The notes under the pieces: model-generated
What the model was told of the DNA's origin: nothing
Databases searched by the model: none
The model's input: the letters and a program-made list of their open reading frames with translations, nothing else
Part shown: positions 45,663 through 57,604 of the stretch, one piece after another
Position numbering within the stretch: the stretch's first letter is position 1
Layout of the letters: every line of letters starts with the position of its first letter
Translations under genes and position numbers: made by a program
Origin: Bolinopsis microptera
Lineage: Eukaryota; Ctenophora; Tentaculata; Lobata; Bolinopsidae
DNA length: 64,000 nt
Reading direction: 5' to 3'
NCBI RefSeq assembly: GCF_026151205.1
Contig: NC_087078.1
Location: 16,695,118 to 16,759,117, forward strand

Positions 45663-48600
45663 CTAAAACATACATATTGCACCATCATGAAACTGTATAA
45701 CAACTTGGCAGCAGTCCCCATTAAAAGTACCCTCACAAGCAGCTGTAGTACACTCATGTTTTGTGTAGTCCGCAGGGTCAGTCGTAACACGGCTACATGT
45801 TTTACCCTTTTCACAGGGATCTGGGTCGCAGGGAGTTCTGAAATTTAATAAAAACAACGTTAATTGCTGTTTTAACGATTTTATTTACAAAACTTAAATA
45901 TAAAACAAAAAATATTACGAAGAGTGATTGCAACTATTAGAAGTTAGATGAAATAAAAATTGTATAAGTCTCGAAATTTACAATAATCAACGCTATTCAA
46001 TAAAATGAATACTTGGTGTGTGGTGGTTATTGAATAACATGAATTACCTTAGTTCCCAAAAATTTGTGTGCCATTATATTGAGCACAATTTATTTGAGCC
46101 CGAAAAATTTGGGCAGAAAATTTGAACTCATTTGGGCGACCGAAAATTTGGGCACAAATTCTTCGAAAAATGAACGATTTTCCACTAAAATTTCAGTTAG
46201 ATATTTGCCTTAGTTCATTATTATTCCTTATTATTCCAGTCATTTTGCTTTCAATTTTAAGCATGTAGGTGGTAGTCTGAGTTGTTTCACATTATGAAAT
46301 TTACGATCTGCCCCGTTGTCGGGAGAATTCTTGCCTGTTCAGATAATCTATCAGGGTAAAACAAAGCGTTGTGAGCCCAAATTCAAGTTCCCATCCAGCT
46401 TCCAGGTTACCCATACCCACAACCATTGGTCTAATACCCTAACCAGTGTCCAGTTCTTGGAGAAAATCCTTCTTCCCCACATAGAATCAGTTCGAGCCTC
46501 CATCAACAACCCTGAGCAGAAAGCGCTACTGATATCAGATGTGTTTCGGGCCCAACACACACAGACACTAAAAGATCTGATGACAGCCAACAACTGCATC
46601 CTACAGAAAGTTCCAGCTAATATGACCCATCATCTACAGCCCCTGGACATATCTATCAATGGACTGGCTAAGAAATTCATGCGCAATAAGTACGAAGATT
46701 GGTACGCGAAAAACATAGTGTGTCAGCTCAATGGAGGAGTTTCATCAGACAATGTGAAAATTGATACCTGCTTGACAGTGATCCGTGAAGTACACGCTCG
46801 TTGGATCAACGAACTTTTTGTATATTTAAAAGGGAGGCCAGATGACATAAGGAAAGGCTTTGAGAGGTCGGGTATAACTGATGCTTGTAGATCAGACTTT
46901 ACGGTGGATGATAATCCATTTGCAGATATTGTTTAAATCTCTAGCCATCCGTACCTCTAGCCATTTGTTTTATTAGTAGCTGTTAGTTATTCCAGTTATT
47001 TCTATTCATTTAAAATATAAGCCTTTTTACTTGGTCAAGCCATGAATGACAGATTAGAAAACTAAAATTTCAAATATTATTTCACTTGGATATGAAGAAA
47101 AAGCCATCTTTCTATAGATTTCAGGGCCACAGGCCAAATGCCAAAAGTTTGGTTAGCAAAAAATTTAGCAGACGGAAAAGATTTATGCAATTAATTTGGT
47201 CTGCAAAAAATTTGGGCGAGAGGCCCGCTCAAATTTTTTGTCGCCCAAATTTTTGGGAATTAAGGTATATTGAATATCAATTTTCAATCACCACCATGTA
47301 TAAATCTTTACTTACGAGGTAAATTGTTCACATGTATCTCCTTCTGTTCCTTGTGGACAGTCACACTCCAGTTCAACATCTTTAACAGAACACTCGCCCC
47401 CATATGAACAGTATTTTTCAGGACAAGTAACCTCCTCACAGACGTTCAAATAATCTTCTTTCTAAAATTATATAGTGAATTGATGATTAGGCGAATTTAT
47501 TGAACTCAAATTTCGGACAGCACATCTTCGCAGTGTGGACTGCTGAAAAATTACCCACAAAGAAAATTAAAAACGAAATTTGTGGTGACTCTTCATTTCA
47601 CAAGGTCTCTCAAAAATACACTTAGTCTTACCAGCTTGTAACCTGCACTTGCATCGCATTCACATATATTGTTACTATTGCATTGTCCAAACGTACAATC
47701 ATCATCTTCAGCACACACTGAATGAAAATAAAATAACTTCTAAACGAGTGACCGATTTTAAGCTATTCGAATAAATTGGTAGCATTAAACTGTCAATCAC
47801 TAAATCAAAAGCATATATTTAATTTTATTATTGTATACATATTTTACTTTTAGTATTTTTTCACTTACCGTCACAATCTTCAAGGGTTTCGTCAAAATAC
47901 CCTGTGTTTAGACAGGTCAATGTTTGTACATCCACATCTTTAGGTCCTCCTGAGACATGATATCCATCTGTACATGTGACAGTGACCACATCGTCTACAT
48001 TATACGGTCCGTCCGCACTAGCAGCTTGATTGGAGAGAACAAACGCATCGCACTGAACAGATGTACTGGTACACAGTCTTGGATCAGTGTTAGACTTCTC
48101 ATAACCATCGTTACATAGGCACTCTCCGTATTCTGTGCATGTTCCACCTACACAGTCCGCTACATTATCAGCACAGGCTGAAGGATACAATTTTTATCAG
48201 AATATATTATAAAATATCTTAATTTAAATTTAATATCCAACAAACTAGGACAACTGAAATGTAACATAGTTCTCAAAATCTGTAAGCTTCAACAAACAAA
48301 AAAGTATTAATCTAATTCTAAAAGATATCGTACAAATAACGAATCAAAGAACTTTGTGAAAATCGGTTGGGGATATTAAATAGGATTCAGGTCGAAATCC
48401 AAAACAGAAGCATCAACTCATTCTTCATCGTATATGGGAAACAACAATATTTTCAAGGCCCTTTCGTGGATTGTCTTTATCAAATGCACTTACCCACACA
48501 GCTAGCTGTACCGATACCACCTACAGCGGGATCAGGAACAAAATTACCGGCGTTACACTCAATGTTTCCTTCGACATCATCTATTGATGTACCCCAGGAA

Positions 48601-51600
48601 ATGAAGTAGTTCATATTACAATATATTCTTGCTTTATCACCATCTGTGTAACTGAAAGCAAAGGGGGATATACTCCTCACGTTTATCCTTTCTATGTCGA
48701 AGCCGTCGCACTCTGGATTATCTGAAAATGCAACAGCGATTAAGAACCGGGCTTAACAAAAGCACTGATAGAGAAAATATGAACGAATTCTCATTGTCAA
48801 TTAATGAACAAATGGACAAAATAAAATGCTTCAAAAGGCTTTATAAAAGTTAACAATTTACGCTCCATCACGTCAAAGCAGTATCTTTTTCTTTAAAAAG
48901 AAGTTATTGAAAAAATAAATGTGCTCGAGTGAATAACAATAAACAGTTCTCTTTACAGGTTGGCTATAAAAAGTTCAGAATGTACAGTTTTGGTAGGACA
49001 CATCCACAGTCCACCACTCTGTTTTGAAGAAATGAATTAACGAGTGTGGAGTGCTATACGACACTTCCGCCCGCGAGGTGAGTAGGATATGGATTATTTC
49101 AAGCTTCACAGTTCCCAACCTTCGCATTCATAGCATCCAAAAGATTTCGGACAAAAGATGTTGCCTCAGGTTTAAGATGCAAAACAGGGCAAAATTACTG
49201 ATTAGGGGTCGTTCACATATTACGTAATCAATATTTTAGCAATTTTTACCCCCCCCCCCCCCTTCTGACAGCAATATTACGTAATCATGGCCTGACTCTC
49301 CCCCCCCCCCCCCCCCCCCCTTTTTGAATTTTTTCCTGGAAATCATTTTTCTTTACGTTTCATGCTACCTTACTGGGCCGCGCTCAGCCTGTCATTTCGC
49401 CGAATCTCTATTCTATATGTTTATGAACTTGATAGCCTGAGGTCCCCAGGTAAATGCTACCTGGCCTGATCATGATGAGCCGAAATTGTTGTTATGATAT
49501 CCGGCCAACTGCTAAGCACCTTTCAAACTACTTACTTTAGCAGACGGGTTAAAAAGGGGGGCCCCATGGCATAAAATGGAGAATTTTATGCCATTTTGAA
49601 ATTTAGAAATTTAAAAAACCAAATTTTTACAAATTTTTTACAAAATTAAAATAACTTTTAAACGAGTGACCGATTTTAAGCTATTCGAATAAATTGGTAC
49701 CATTAAAGTTTCATTCACCAAATTAAAAGCATATATTAATTGTTGTATACACTATAAGTATACATATTATACTTTTAGCATTTTTACTCACCGACACACG
49801 GCTTAAGGGTTGCGTTAAAATACCCTGTACTGCCACAGGTCAAAGTTTGTAGATTAACATCGTAAGGTCCTCCTGAGACATGATATCCAGCTGTACACGT
49901 GACAGTGACCACATCGTCTACATTATACGGTCCGTCCGCACTAGCTTCTTGATTGGAGAAAACAAACGCATCACACTGAATAATAGTACACAGTCTTGGA
50001 TCATCGTAAGACTTCTCATAACCAACGTTACATAGGCACTCTCCGTATTCTGTGCATGTTCCACCTACACAGTCCGCTACATTATCAGCACAGGCTGAAG
50101 GATACAATTTTTATCAGAATATATTATAAAATATCTTAATTTAAATTTAATATCCAACAAACTAGGACAACTGAAATGTAACATATTTCTCAAAATATTT
50201 AAGCTTCAACAAACAAAAAGGTATTAATCTAAAAGATATCGTACAAATAACGAATCGAAGGACTTTGCGAAAATCGGTTGGGGATATTAAATAGGATTCA
50301 GGTTGAAATCCAAAACAGAAGCATCAACTCATTCTTCATCGTATTTGGGAAACAACAATCTTTTCAAGGCCCTTTCATGGATTGTCTTTATCAAATGCAC
50401 TTACCCACACAGCTAGCTGTACCGATACCACCTACAGCGGGATCGGGAACAAAATTACCGGCGTTACACTCAATGTTTCCTTCGACATCATCTATTGATG
50501 TACCCCAGGAAATGAAGTAGTTCATAATACAATATATTCTTGCTTTATCACCATCTGTGTAACTGAAAGCAAAGGGGGATATACTCTTCACGTTTATCCT
50601 TTCTATGTCGAAGCCGTCGCACTCTGGATTATCTGAAAATGCAACAGCGATTAAGAACCGGGCTTAACAAAAGCACTGATAGAGAAAATATGAACGAATT
50701 CTCATTGTCAATTAATGAACAAATGGACAAAATAAAATGCTTCAAAAGGCTTTATAAAAGTTAACAATTTACGCTCCATCACGTCAAAGCAGTATCTTTT
50801 TCTTTAAAAAGAAGTTATTGAAAAAATAAATGTGCTCGAGTGAATAACAATAAACAGTTCTCTTTACAGGTTGGCTATAAAAAGTTCAGAATGTACAGTT
50901 TTGGTAGGACACATCCACAGTCCACCACTCTGTTTTGAAGAAATGAATTAACGAGTGTGGAGTGCTATACGACACTTCCGCCCGCGAGGTGAGTAGGATA
51001 TGGATTATTTCAAGCTTCACAGTTCCCAACCTTCGCATTCATAGCATCCAAAAGATTTCGGACAAAAGATGTTACCTCAGGTTTTTTACCCCCCTCCTCC
51101 GTAATCAACTGTAATCAAGACCCAACCCCCCCCCCCCCCTCCTGACAGCAATATTACGTAATCATGGCCTGAACCCCCCCCCCCTCCTTTTTGAATTTTA
51201 TGCCATTTTCAAATTTAAAAATCAAAAAACCCAATTTTTTACAAAATTTCGATTCGAATTTAGTAAAGGACGAAATAATTCAAATCAAATATTCATCTAG
51301 AATCTAAATATATCATTTCGAACACCTAAAAGACAATTTTTTGCCCTTTTATCGTATTTCGACCTAAACAAATTTGTAAACAAATTTGATTTTTTCAAAT
51401 ATCTTAAATTTGGTACTAAACGTATCTGTTGACACCATAGTTTTTTTTTCAAAAAAAAGAACAGACCTTAGCCAGTTAGCCCCGGTCCGATCCGGTAAAG
51501 AAATCTGCACCTATGCAGTGTAGATTGCACAAAATATGTTGTTTAGGCCTCTTATTAAAGCTTTAAAGTATTAATAACATAATATAATTGATTCGATTCA

Positions 51601-53221
51601 AACTTTACACGGTGTTATTCTATAATCCAAATCATATAAAGAGGGATTTCAAAACATAGCCTTACCACTGCAAGTGAGAAGAACATTTTCAAGTCGATCA
51701 CAGTTATGACTGGTGCGATAACTGCACGAGACCCAGGAGGAATCGGAGCATCTTACTTCATCTAGAACGATTTCATAGTTAAGACTATATCTATAGAAAG
51801 GATTATTATCATTGCCAACAGCCCGCCAACTTTTTGATCTGTTGAATCCCATTTCTATACAAATAGCATTTGCTGAGTTATCGCTGAATCCATCGTCACA
51901 TACTGTTCCCCCGTTGTAGAGGAGTAAACCCTCTGTTCCTGTAGCATGAACTTGGTCTCCAGACGAGTCTACCAGATGAAATGGACCATATGCTGAAAGA
52001 GATACGATGTTTTAGAATTTTCGACATGTCAAAAGAAACATATTACGATATTTGTATGTTATATGTGTTGACACCTGTTCTTTTATTTAAATTTTTTAAC
52101 AAATTTGTTTATCAAATATCTTAAATTTGGTACTAAAAGTTTTGCCTTTCCAAGCTGAAAACAATCCAGTAAAAATATTTCCGAAATTCAAAAGTTTCCG
52201 AAATTCATAAGTTTTCATGTTTTCTATCCCGATTTCGGAGTCCCCACCTTACTCTCGATATACGATCTTGGAGTCGAGGCTCCCCTTCGTTAAATTTGAT
52301 CTCGGAGGGCGGGCCTACCCTATGCCTATGCAATACGAGATCGGAAGCGGGGAGACTGCCTTTCAATGTTCGTATTGAGAATGACTCGGGCCGAAAATTT
52401 TAAACGTATTCCTGGAAACTACTTTTCTCTGCAGTTCATGTCACCCTAATCAATTTATTAGCCGAAAATATTTTTCAGGACATAGCCCTCGAGAATTTGT
52501 CCTGGAAATTAATGAAATTATCCGGCCAATCACCTTCTTAACTGCTTACTATAGTCAGATATCCGATCAATTTCTAAATTTTATCACTATCAGAGTGAAA
52601 TTGAGTGGAATTTCAATTAAAATATTGTCTAATTGTTATTATTCTAGAGGGTAAAAAAGAAAATGTTGATTACGTTATCAACGGCCAAACCCAAAGTATA
52701 AATTAAGTATAAAATTCTTAGATGTCTATTTAACTGAACCTTCATACAGTGGACCAACAACCATTAACGTTTACTCTTGTTTCATTTTAATTAGAAGAAT
52801 CGTAATAAATGAGATTAAAATCAGAAATAAAAAGGGATGATACTAACCTCCCGTTAGAGTCGAATCTTCATCAGCGGCGCATATTGTCCTGAAACAATTA
52901 AAATTTTATGTTAGCTAACTTTCGAGCACAGCGATCCTACATTTATTTTTCAAACATACGGTCCATTCTGAATCAGAATTAAGGTGATACAGCTTAAACG
53001 GTCGTTTAAAAATTGGGACTAATTTAAATGTGGGAAAATGATCATCATTATATCATCGTGAAGGTAATTAAATTGAGCAAGATAATAATACTAATTAATA
53101 TTATTGTATAATTTATTAATTAGTATTAATATTATTACTATAATTATACAATATAGGTAACTACTGTATTATGTATGAGAACTCACCCGAGAAGTATGAG
53201 TGTTGCCACTATTATCAGCAT
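45663..53221 (-). CDS. Secreted SRCR-CCP-EGF mosaic protein
   Basis: Ten minus-strand exons with matching phases: 53187-53221, 52848-52888, 51666-51992, 50405-50632, 49792-50094, 48494-48721, 47869-48177, 47632-47717, 47316-47461 and 45663-45837. They give 625 residues. Order: signal peptide (MLIIVATLILLG ... CAA), SRCR domain (GGTVCDDGFSD, then LDEVRCSD), CCP, EGF+CCP, CCP, EGF+CCP, EGF, EGF, and a short Cys-rich C-terminus ending QFHDGAICMF. No membrane segment is visible, so it is probably secreted. The SRCR and cassette exons are phase 1-1, which allows in-frame duplication; 50405-50632/49792-50094 and 48494-48721/47869-48177 are such duplicates. SRCR and sushi modules commonly act in microbial or self recognition, clotting or adhesion; the actual ligand is unknown. 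Confidence 0.82.
46048..47263 (+). mobile_element. Pogo/Tigger-like DNA transposon remnant
   Basis: A 1.2-kb insertion in the last intron of the SRCR gene. Ends ccttagttcccaaaaatttg and complement caaatttttgggaattaagg are flanked by TA on both sides. A frame at 46316-46936 (206 codons) reads the second half of a DDE domain of the CENP-B/Tigger/jerky type, with L-I-S-D (second acidic residue) and H-H-L-Q-P-L-D. The DNA-binding half and the first catalytic Asp are absent, so it is not autonomous. Both ends hold several extra aaaatttgggc motifs, possibly transposase sites. The homologous intron at about 58715 has a single TA and no insertion. Confidence 0.85.
47725..51095. repeat. Tandem duplication of a ~1.4-kb exon cassette
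   Basis: The unit at about 47725-49185 (EGF+CCP exon, intron, CCP exon, downstream intron) is repeated at about 49635-51095. Intron sequence matches as well as exons, so this was a DNA-level duplication. The join carries poly-C tracts (49247-49260, 49304-49320, 51128-51140, 51174-51184) and an attacgtaat-bearing segment typical of small transposon remnants. Confidence 0.85.
49200..49335. repeat. Poly-C tracts with ATTACGTAAT palindrome
   Basis: ggggtcgttcacatattacgtaat is followed by two C runs of 13-19 bases and a second attacgtaat. A shortened version lies at 51090-51190 in the partner duplicate. The ends resemble a common invertebrate MITE type (inference). Both lie in introns. Confidence 0.5.
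51190..51660. other. Intron sequence, nothing recognised
   Basis: AT-rich sequence between the SRCR exon and the duplicated cassette. No exon or element ends are recognised. Confidence 0.4.
52000..52845. other. Intron of the SRCR gene
   Basis: AT-rich intron with G/C-biased patches around 52250-52340 that resemble the segment at 42870-42960 of the hAT-like element (purine-rich gaggc/ggaggc and 'gatctcgga' stretches). A decayed relative of that repeat is possible. No exon is seen. Confidence 0.35.
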
Positions 53222-53990
53222 AATGTCGCCCTGTCTATTGAGATAGAGAAAAAGTTTGAAAACTGGTACTGTTGAATAAAATGGAAATGGTTTTAGAGGC
53301 ACCAGCCCGTTAAATTAAAGCTGTTTTCCGCTTCGTTTCTAGAATAATGCTCTAGCACGTGCAATTCTTAGAGCTAATGAAAACCCTTTCAATCTTGTTC
53401 CAGTCGAGCAAGTTAGAAAAAAAGTATAGTGGAGCTGCACATGCCGGCTTTACAAATTCACTCACCCATTGTTGTTATGAGTCCGGCTATTGAAACAGGC
53501 TTATGATCTAATACTTTTTTCGTCTGACTACTTAAGATCTATTTCAGACAATAATCCAGGGTACAGGTGTTTTACCTACCCGTGTTTCTTTATCGGCCAT
53601 CTGACTACGGTTTACGTATAGAATTTCTATTCCGCCCAATTTTTGCAGGTGCACTCTTTTTTTTGCTGTCTTTGTTAAAGCCAGAACAAGTCATAAATTT
53701 CTGGTTTACGAAGCGATTCGTCAATACGGCCACGGCAAAATTTAATTTCCCTGACTGAAGTTCTCTGCCACCAAACTTCTCCTTTAGGAACCAGAACAGA
53801 TGAGACATTTTAAATGCAGCATCGTCATTTGTGGTCGGATTGACCACCAGGGAAATAGCTGTGCATAACCACTTTCTGCCACTCACTGCATTGCTTAATA
53901 CGGTCATAGCAAGGATTATGTAATTAAAATCAAGAGAATTAAACATATTATTGGAGCTTTACTGATTCAAATTAATGAAAAACATTGTGT
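53222..53990. other. Upstream flank of the SRCR gene
   Basis: Presumed promoter region. A 113-codon minus-strand frame at 53605-53946 (FKMSHLFWFLKEKFGG) has no family I recognise and no clear exon borders; it could be a repeat fragment. Nothing else is supported. Confidence 0.3.
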
Positions 53991-54009
53991 ATCCGTTTCA
54001 GCGTCTCGT

Positions 54010-54445
54010 AGTAAATAAAGTAGTAAAACCAAGTGTACAAAACGGAACAATGGACGTCCTGTATTAGGAACTATAAACTCCGGATCAAACTATGAAGTAA
54101 TTTGTAAAACTAAACAGGGATTTACTTCATCTGGATCCCACTATTGGGCAACTATCATCATTGCCTACCTGCACTGAGAATCCTTGTGACAAACTGCCGA
54201 TACAAAAAACGGAAAAGTCATCCCAGAAACTGAAACAATAGAGTCAGGGACTGAGTATACAGTGCGCTTCTCTGAGGAATTCAAAATATCAGGACTTGCT
54301 ACAATCAGGTTCTCTGACAAGATCTATTTACGAAACAAATTGTTGAGGAGGATCTGAATGAAATCGGCGAGAAGCCTTTAGTTCCTCATCAACAGCTCAA
54401 ATTATATCATGAAACTATACTATATGAAACAAATTGTTGATTGGA
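54010..54445 (+). pseudogene. Decayed sushi/CCP domain relics
   Basis: Plus-strand fragments in shifting frames read CCP-like pieces: GSNYEVICKTKQGFTSSG, then C-D-K-L-P, KNGKVIPETETIESGTEYTV, and a C-terminal piece ending NEIGEKPLVPHQQLKLYHET. Two consecutive CCP repeats seem present without an intron and with stops and frameshifts. The strand is opposite to the neighbouring SRCR gene. It may be a broken multi-CCP exon or a processed copy. Confidence 0.5.
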
Positions 54446-54689
54446 CTCAAAAAGGATGAGATTCAGTGTCATATGTTTTAATCATGTGTATGCGATGATA
54501 TTTAGCCGCAAAATCATTGCAACAAAAAGTAATTTATTGATTCAAACCTGCATATCGTTATTTGCGTTATCAATAGCCTAACTATTTTTACTTACAGCTT
54601 AGCTTGAATTTATTTTAGACGCACAATCATTGCAAAAAGTGATTTATTGATTTAAACCTGCATATTTTAGGTTATTTGCGTGCATATAT

Positions 54690-55734
54690 CAGGGTGGGCC
54701 AAAAGTCAGTGGGCATACGTTGGCCTTAATAGCTCCGCCGTGTTTTATATTTGAGAGCTGTTGCTTTGCAGATGGCATACTGTACTTACTGGTTCAAGGA
54801 TTCCGTCGTCAAAATTTGAAAATTCGAATATTTTAGACCACGCCCATTCAATATCAAAACACCTATATTGTTTTCTCTGAATATGCTGAACGCCTAATGT
54901 TTTCAGATACGGTAGATTATTAAATGTTGCATATGATCTGAAAACATGAGGCAAAACGAATTAGAAATGACGAAGTTATCAAGCATTTTCTGTATCTCGT
55001 TAACAAAATTGACTGGGTGATTATGTGACACCGTGACACGACACTTTAATTGGGCACCCTTAACAATTCGCATAATGTTTAACGGGGTCACTTAATCTTG
55101 GTTTACTTAATCACGTGATTAGGTAAACCAATCACCTGATCACACGTTTTTTTTTAAATTTTTTAATCTAGACACTTATTTTACTTCGGTGTATTCCAAC
55201 AGCCACAATGTTACACAAGTGCAACCAGCCAATTACAGGAAGCCGAAGGATCTTTTTGGCCAGTGACGGTTAAGGTAGTGTGTACCATACTTTCTTCGTC
55301 CGAGACTTTGCTGCAATGTGCAGCTTCTCATTTAACCCTCACACCCGATTTCTCGAGTATTCGGCTGAGTAGACCGGGGGGCTGCATAGACCACTCATGA
55401 TCCTTAGCTGAACGTCGACGACGCTCACCCCACGACGATGAATAAACTCGTTATGCTTCATATCTCGGTCATCTGAGAAGCTACAGTTCTAATTTTTTCA
55501 GGACAAACGTAATTCGAATGGCCAAATACAATTCAATAAAATTTAGCTCGATCCGACTATCAAAACTATCAAATAAATGCAAAAATGAAAAAAATGAACT
55601 CGAATATTTTTCGATTTGACAAATTCCTCGAACCAGTGATGGTAGTAAGTCATACCAGAAAGAATTATTTCAACTAGGCACTCAGTCACTCAGTGACTGA
55701 GCTATTAAGGCCAACGTATGCCCACTGACTTTTG
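54690..55734. mobile_element. Mariner-like non-autonomous element, copy 1
   Basis: The left end cagggtgggccaaaagtcag (from 54690) continues tgggcatacgttggccttaa. The reverse complement of the inner ~35 bp occurs at about 55699-55734. The outermost ten bases of the right end have decayed. CAGGGTGGGCCA-type ends are common in Tc1/mariner elements. The ~1-kb interior has only a short frame (54745-54954, minus) shared with copy 2. Confidence 0.65.
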
Positions 55735-55739
55735 TACTA

Positions 55740-56095
55740 TAAGTATATAGGTTATTTGCCTTATCAATAACCAAACAATTTTTATTTAGCTTGAATTTAT
55801 TATATTTTTTGATGATGTAATTGATAAGTGAATTTATTTTGATTATTGGATTTATTTTATATGAGTAAATTTTGTATACATGATGTTGAAAAGTATGTTC
55901 AATTGCATGCCGAATTTTACTAATAATAGATGTGGATTCTGGTGTAGTGTATTACTAGACACAGATGTTATTGTTTGGTTATCATTAATTATTATTATGA
56001 GTATTTTAACTAATTATAATGAGTGTAATCATTAAATATTATCAGTATTTTAACTAATTATCTTACTATATATAAAGCGAGACGATATATATATA
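55740..56095. other. Spacer between mariner-like copies
   Basis: AT-rich, non-coding; nothing recognised. Confidence 0.4.
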
Positions 56096-56690
56096 CAGGG
56101 TGGGCCAAAAGTCAGTGTGCAAACGTTGGGTCTTATACCTCCGCTGAGTTTTATATTTGAGAGCTGTTGCTTTGCAGATGGCATACTGTACTTACTGGTT
56201 CGAGGATTCCGTCGTCAAAATTTGAAAATTCGAATATTTTAGACCACGCCCATTCAATATTAAAACACCTATATTGTTTTCTCTGAATATGCTGAACGCC
56301 TAATTTTTTCAGAGACGGTAGATTATCAAATGTTGCATATGATCTGAAAACATGAGGCAAAACGAATTAGAAATGACGAAGTTATCAAGCATTTTCTGTA
56401 TCTCGTTAACAAAATTGACTGGGTGATTATGTGACACCGTGACACGACACTTTAATTGGGCACCCTTAACAATTCCCATAATGTTTAACGGGGTAGTTAA
56501 CGGGGTCACCTTATCACGTGATTAGGTAAACCAATCACCTGATCACACGTAATGAACAAGCTTGTTATGCTTCATATCTCGGTCATCTGAGAAGCTAGAA
56601 CTCTCATTCTTTCAGGGCAAACGTAATTCGAATGGCCAAACACAATTCAATAACATTTAGCTTGATCCGATTATCCAAACTATCAAAAAA
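56096..56690. mobile_element. Mariner-like element, copy 2 (internally deleted, right end lost)
   Basis: Starts with the same cagggtgggccaaaagtcag end and is collinear with 54690-55580. It lacks about 300 bp corresponding to 55150-55440 and has no matching right terminal repeat; it fades at an (AT)n run near 56693-56706. Orientation is the same as copy 1. Confidence 0.65.
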
Positions 56691-56989
56691 ATATATATAT
56701 ATATATGGATGGATCCGTACCATTTTACTGACACCACGGCCTCAACTTTAACGCGACTTTCCGCAAAAACCGTAAAAGATATACAATTGAACATTTTTTG
56801 ACTGGGTCAAATGTTTTAATGGCCTTCAAATCAGCATGAAAAAATAAAAAATAGGCCAAGAAATAGAAGATTTAGAGCCCAAAATTTGGACCCCCAAGTG
56901 GTGTCAAAAACGCGAATTAAATAGGTAATATTTATTTTAGTCTCTTGAGTCTTGACACCATTTTACTTTTAGTGTTATACTTGACTTAC

Positions 56990-57600
56990 TTGACTTAAGG
57001 CGGGTAGTATTCCCGAAATCCATTGACAACAGTTCTCCACAGCTTTCTGTCCTCCATCAGTCTAGCTATCTCATCTACTGATTTCAGTCCAGTATCTGCT
57101 TTTAGGTTATCTAGTAGTGTTAAGTAAGGTCGCCCCCTGTTATTATGCCCATGACTCGGCTTCCAGAGAATCAGTTTGTTCAGTGTCAGCTCCGGATGTC
57201 GGTGAGCATGACCTGCAAGTCTGAGCCTTGAGCCTTCGTTGGGTTATCTTGGAGCTGACTTTGGGAAGATCACCGTACAGGCTGTGGTTAATGACATGGT
57301 CTCGATATTGATTGATGTTAAGGGCCATTCTTAACATTCGTGTATACTGTATAGCAACCATCAACGATCTTCTCTAGCCTTTTCGTCATAGTCCAAGTCT
57401 CGGAACCGTATAGAAGCACCGACTCGACTAGTGCTGTGAACACTCTGGTCTTGATAGACTTTCTAAGGTTAGATTTCCAAAGTTTTTTGAGAGTGCGGCA
57501 TGCTCCCCATGCTCTTCCTTTCCTAACCCTGATATCACTCTCACTGTCTCTGATTCTAGAACCAAGATAGGTAAAATCTTCCACGTTCTCTATTGTGTTG
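56990..57600 (-). pseudogene. LINE reverse transcriptase C-terminal relic
   Basis: The minus-strand frame at 57318-57584 reads F-T-Y-L-G-S-R-I, a V-R-K-G-R-A-W block, then LLYGSETWTMTKRLEK. The text continues in a shifted frame at 57143-57364 with MLRMALNINQYRDHV and LYGDLPKVSSKI, and then near 57000-57140. These are the conserved post-palm motifs of a widespread animal non-LTR family (L2/RTE-like, clade not fixed). At least two frameshifts and the missing catalytic part show a dead 3' fragment, unrelated to the LINE at 5988-7285. Confidence 0.75.
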
Positions 57601-57604
57601 TTAT

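Noticed and set aside
48367-48609. 80-codon plus-strand frame repeated near 50278 and 59811
   Set aside because: It is the antisense of the conserved CCP exons and adjacent intron, repeated because the cassette is repeated.
53605-53946. 113-codon minus-strand frame
   Set aside because: Possibly a gene or repeat fragment, but no exon borders or family are recognisable.
54745-55091. Minus-strand frames shared with 56151-56509
   Set aside because: They occur only in the mariner-like repeats, are short, and have no transposase motif; treated as part of the elements.
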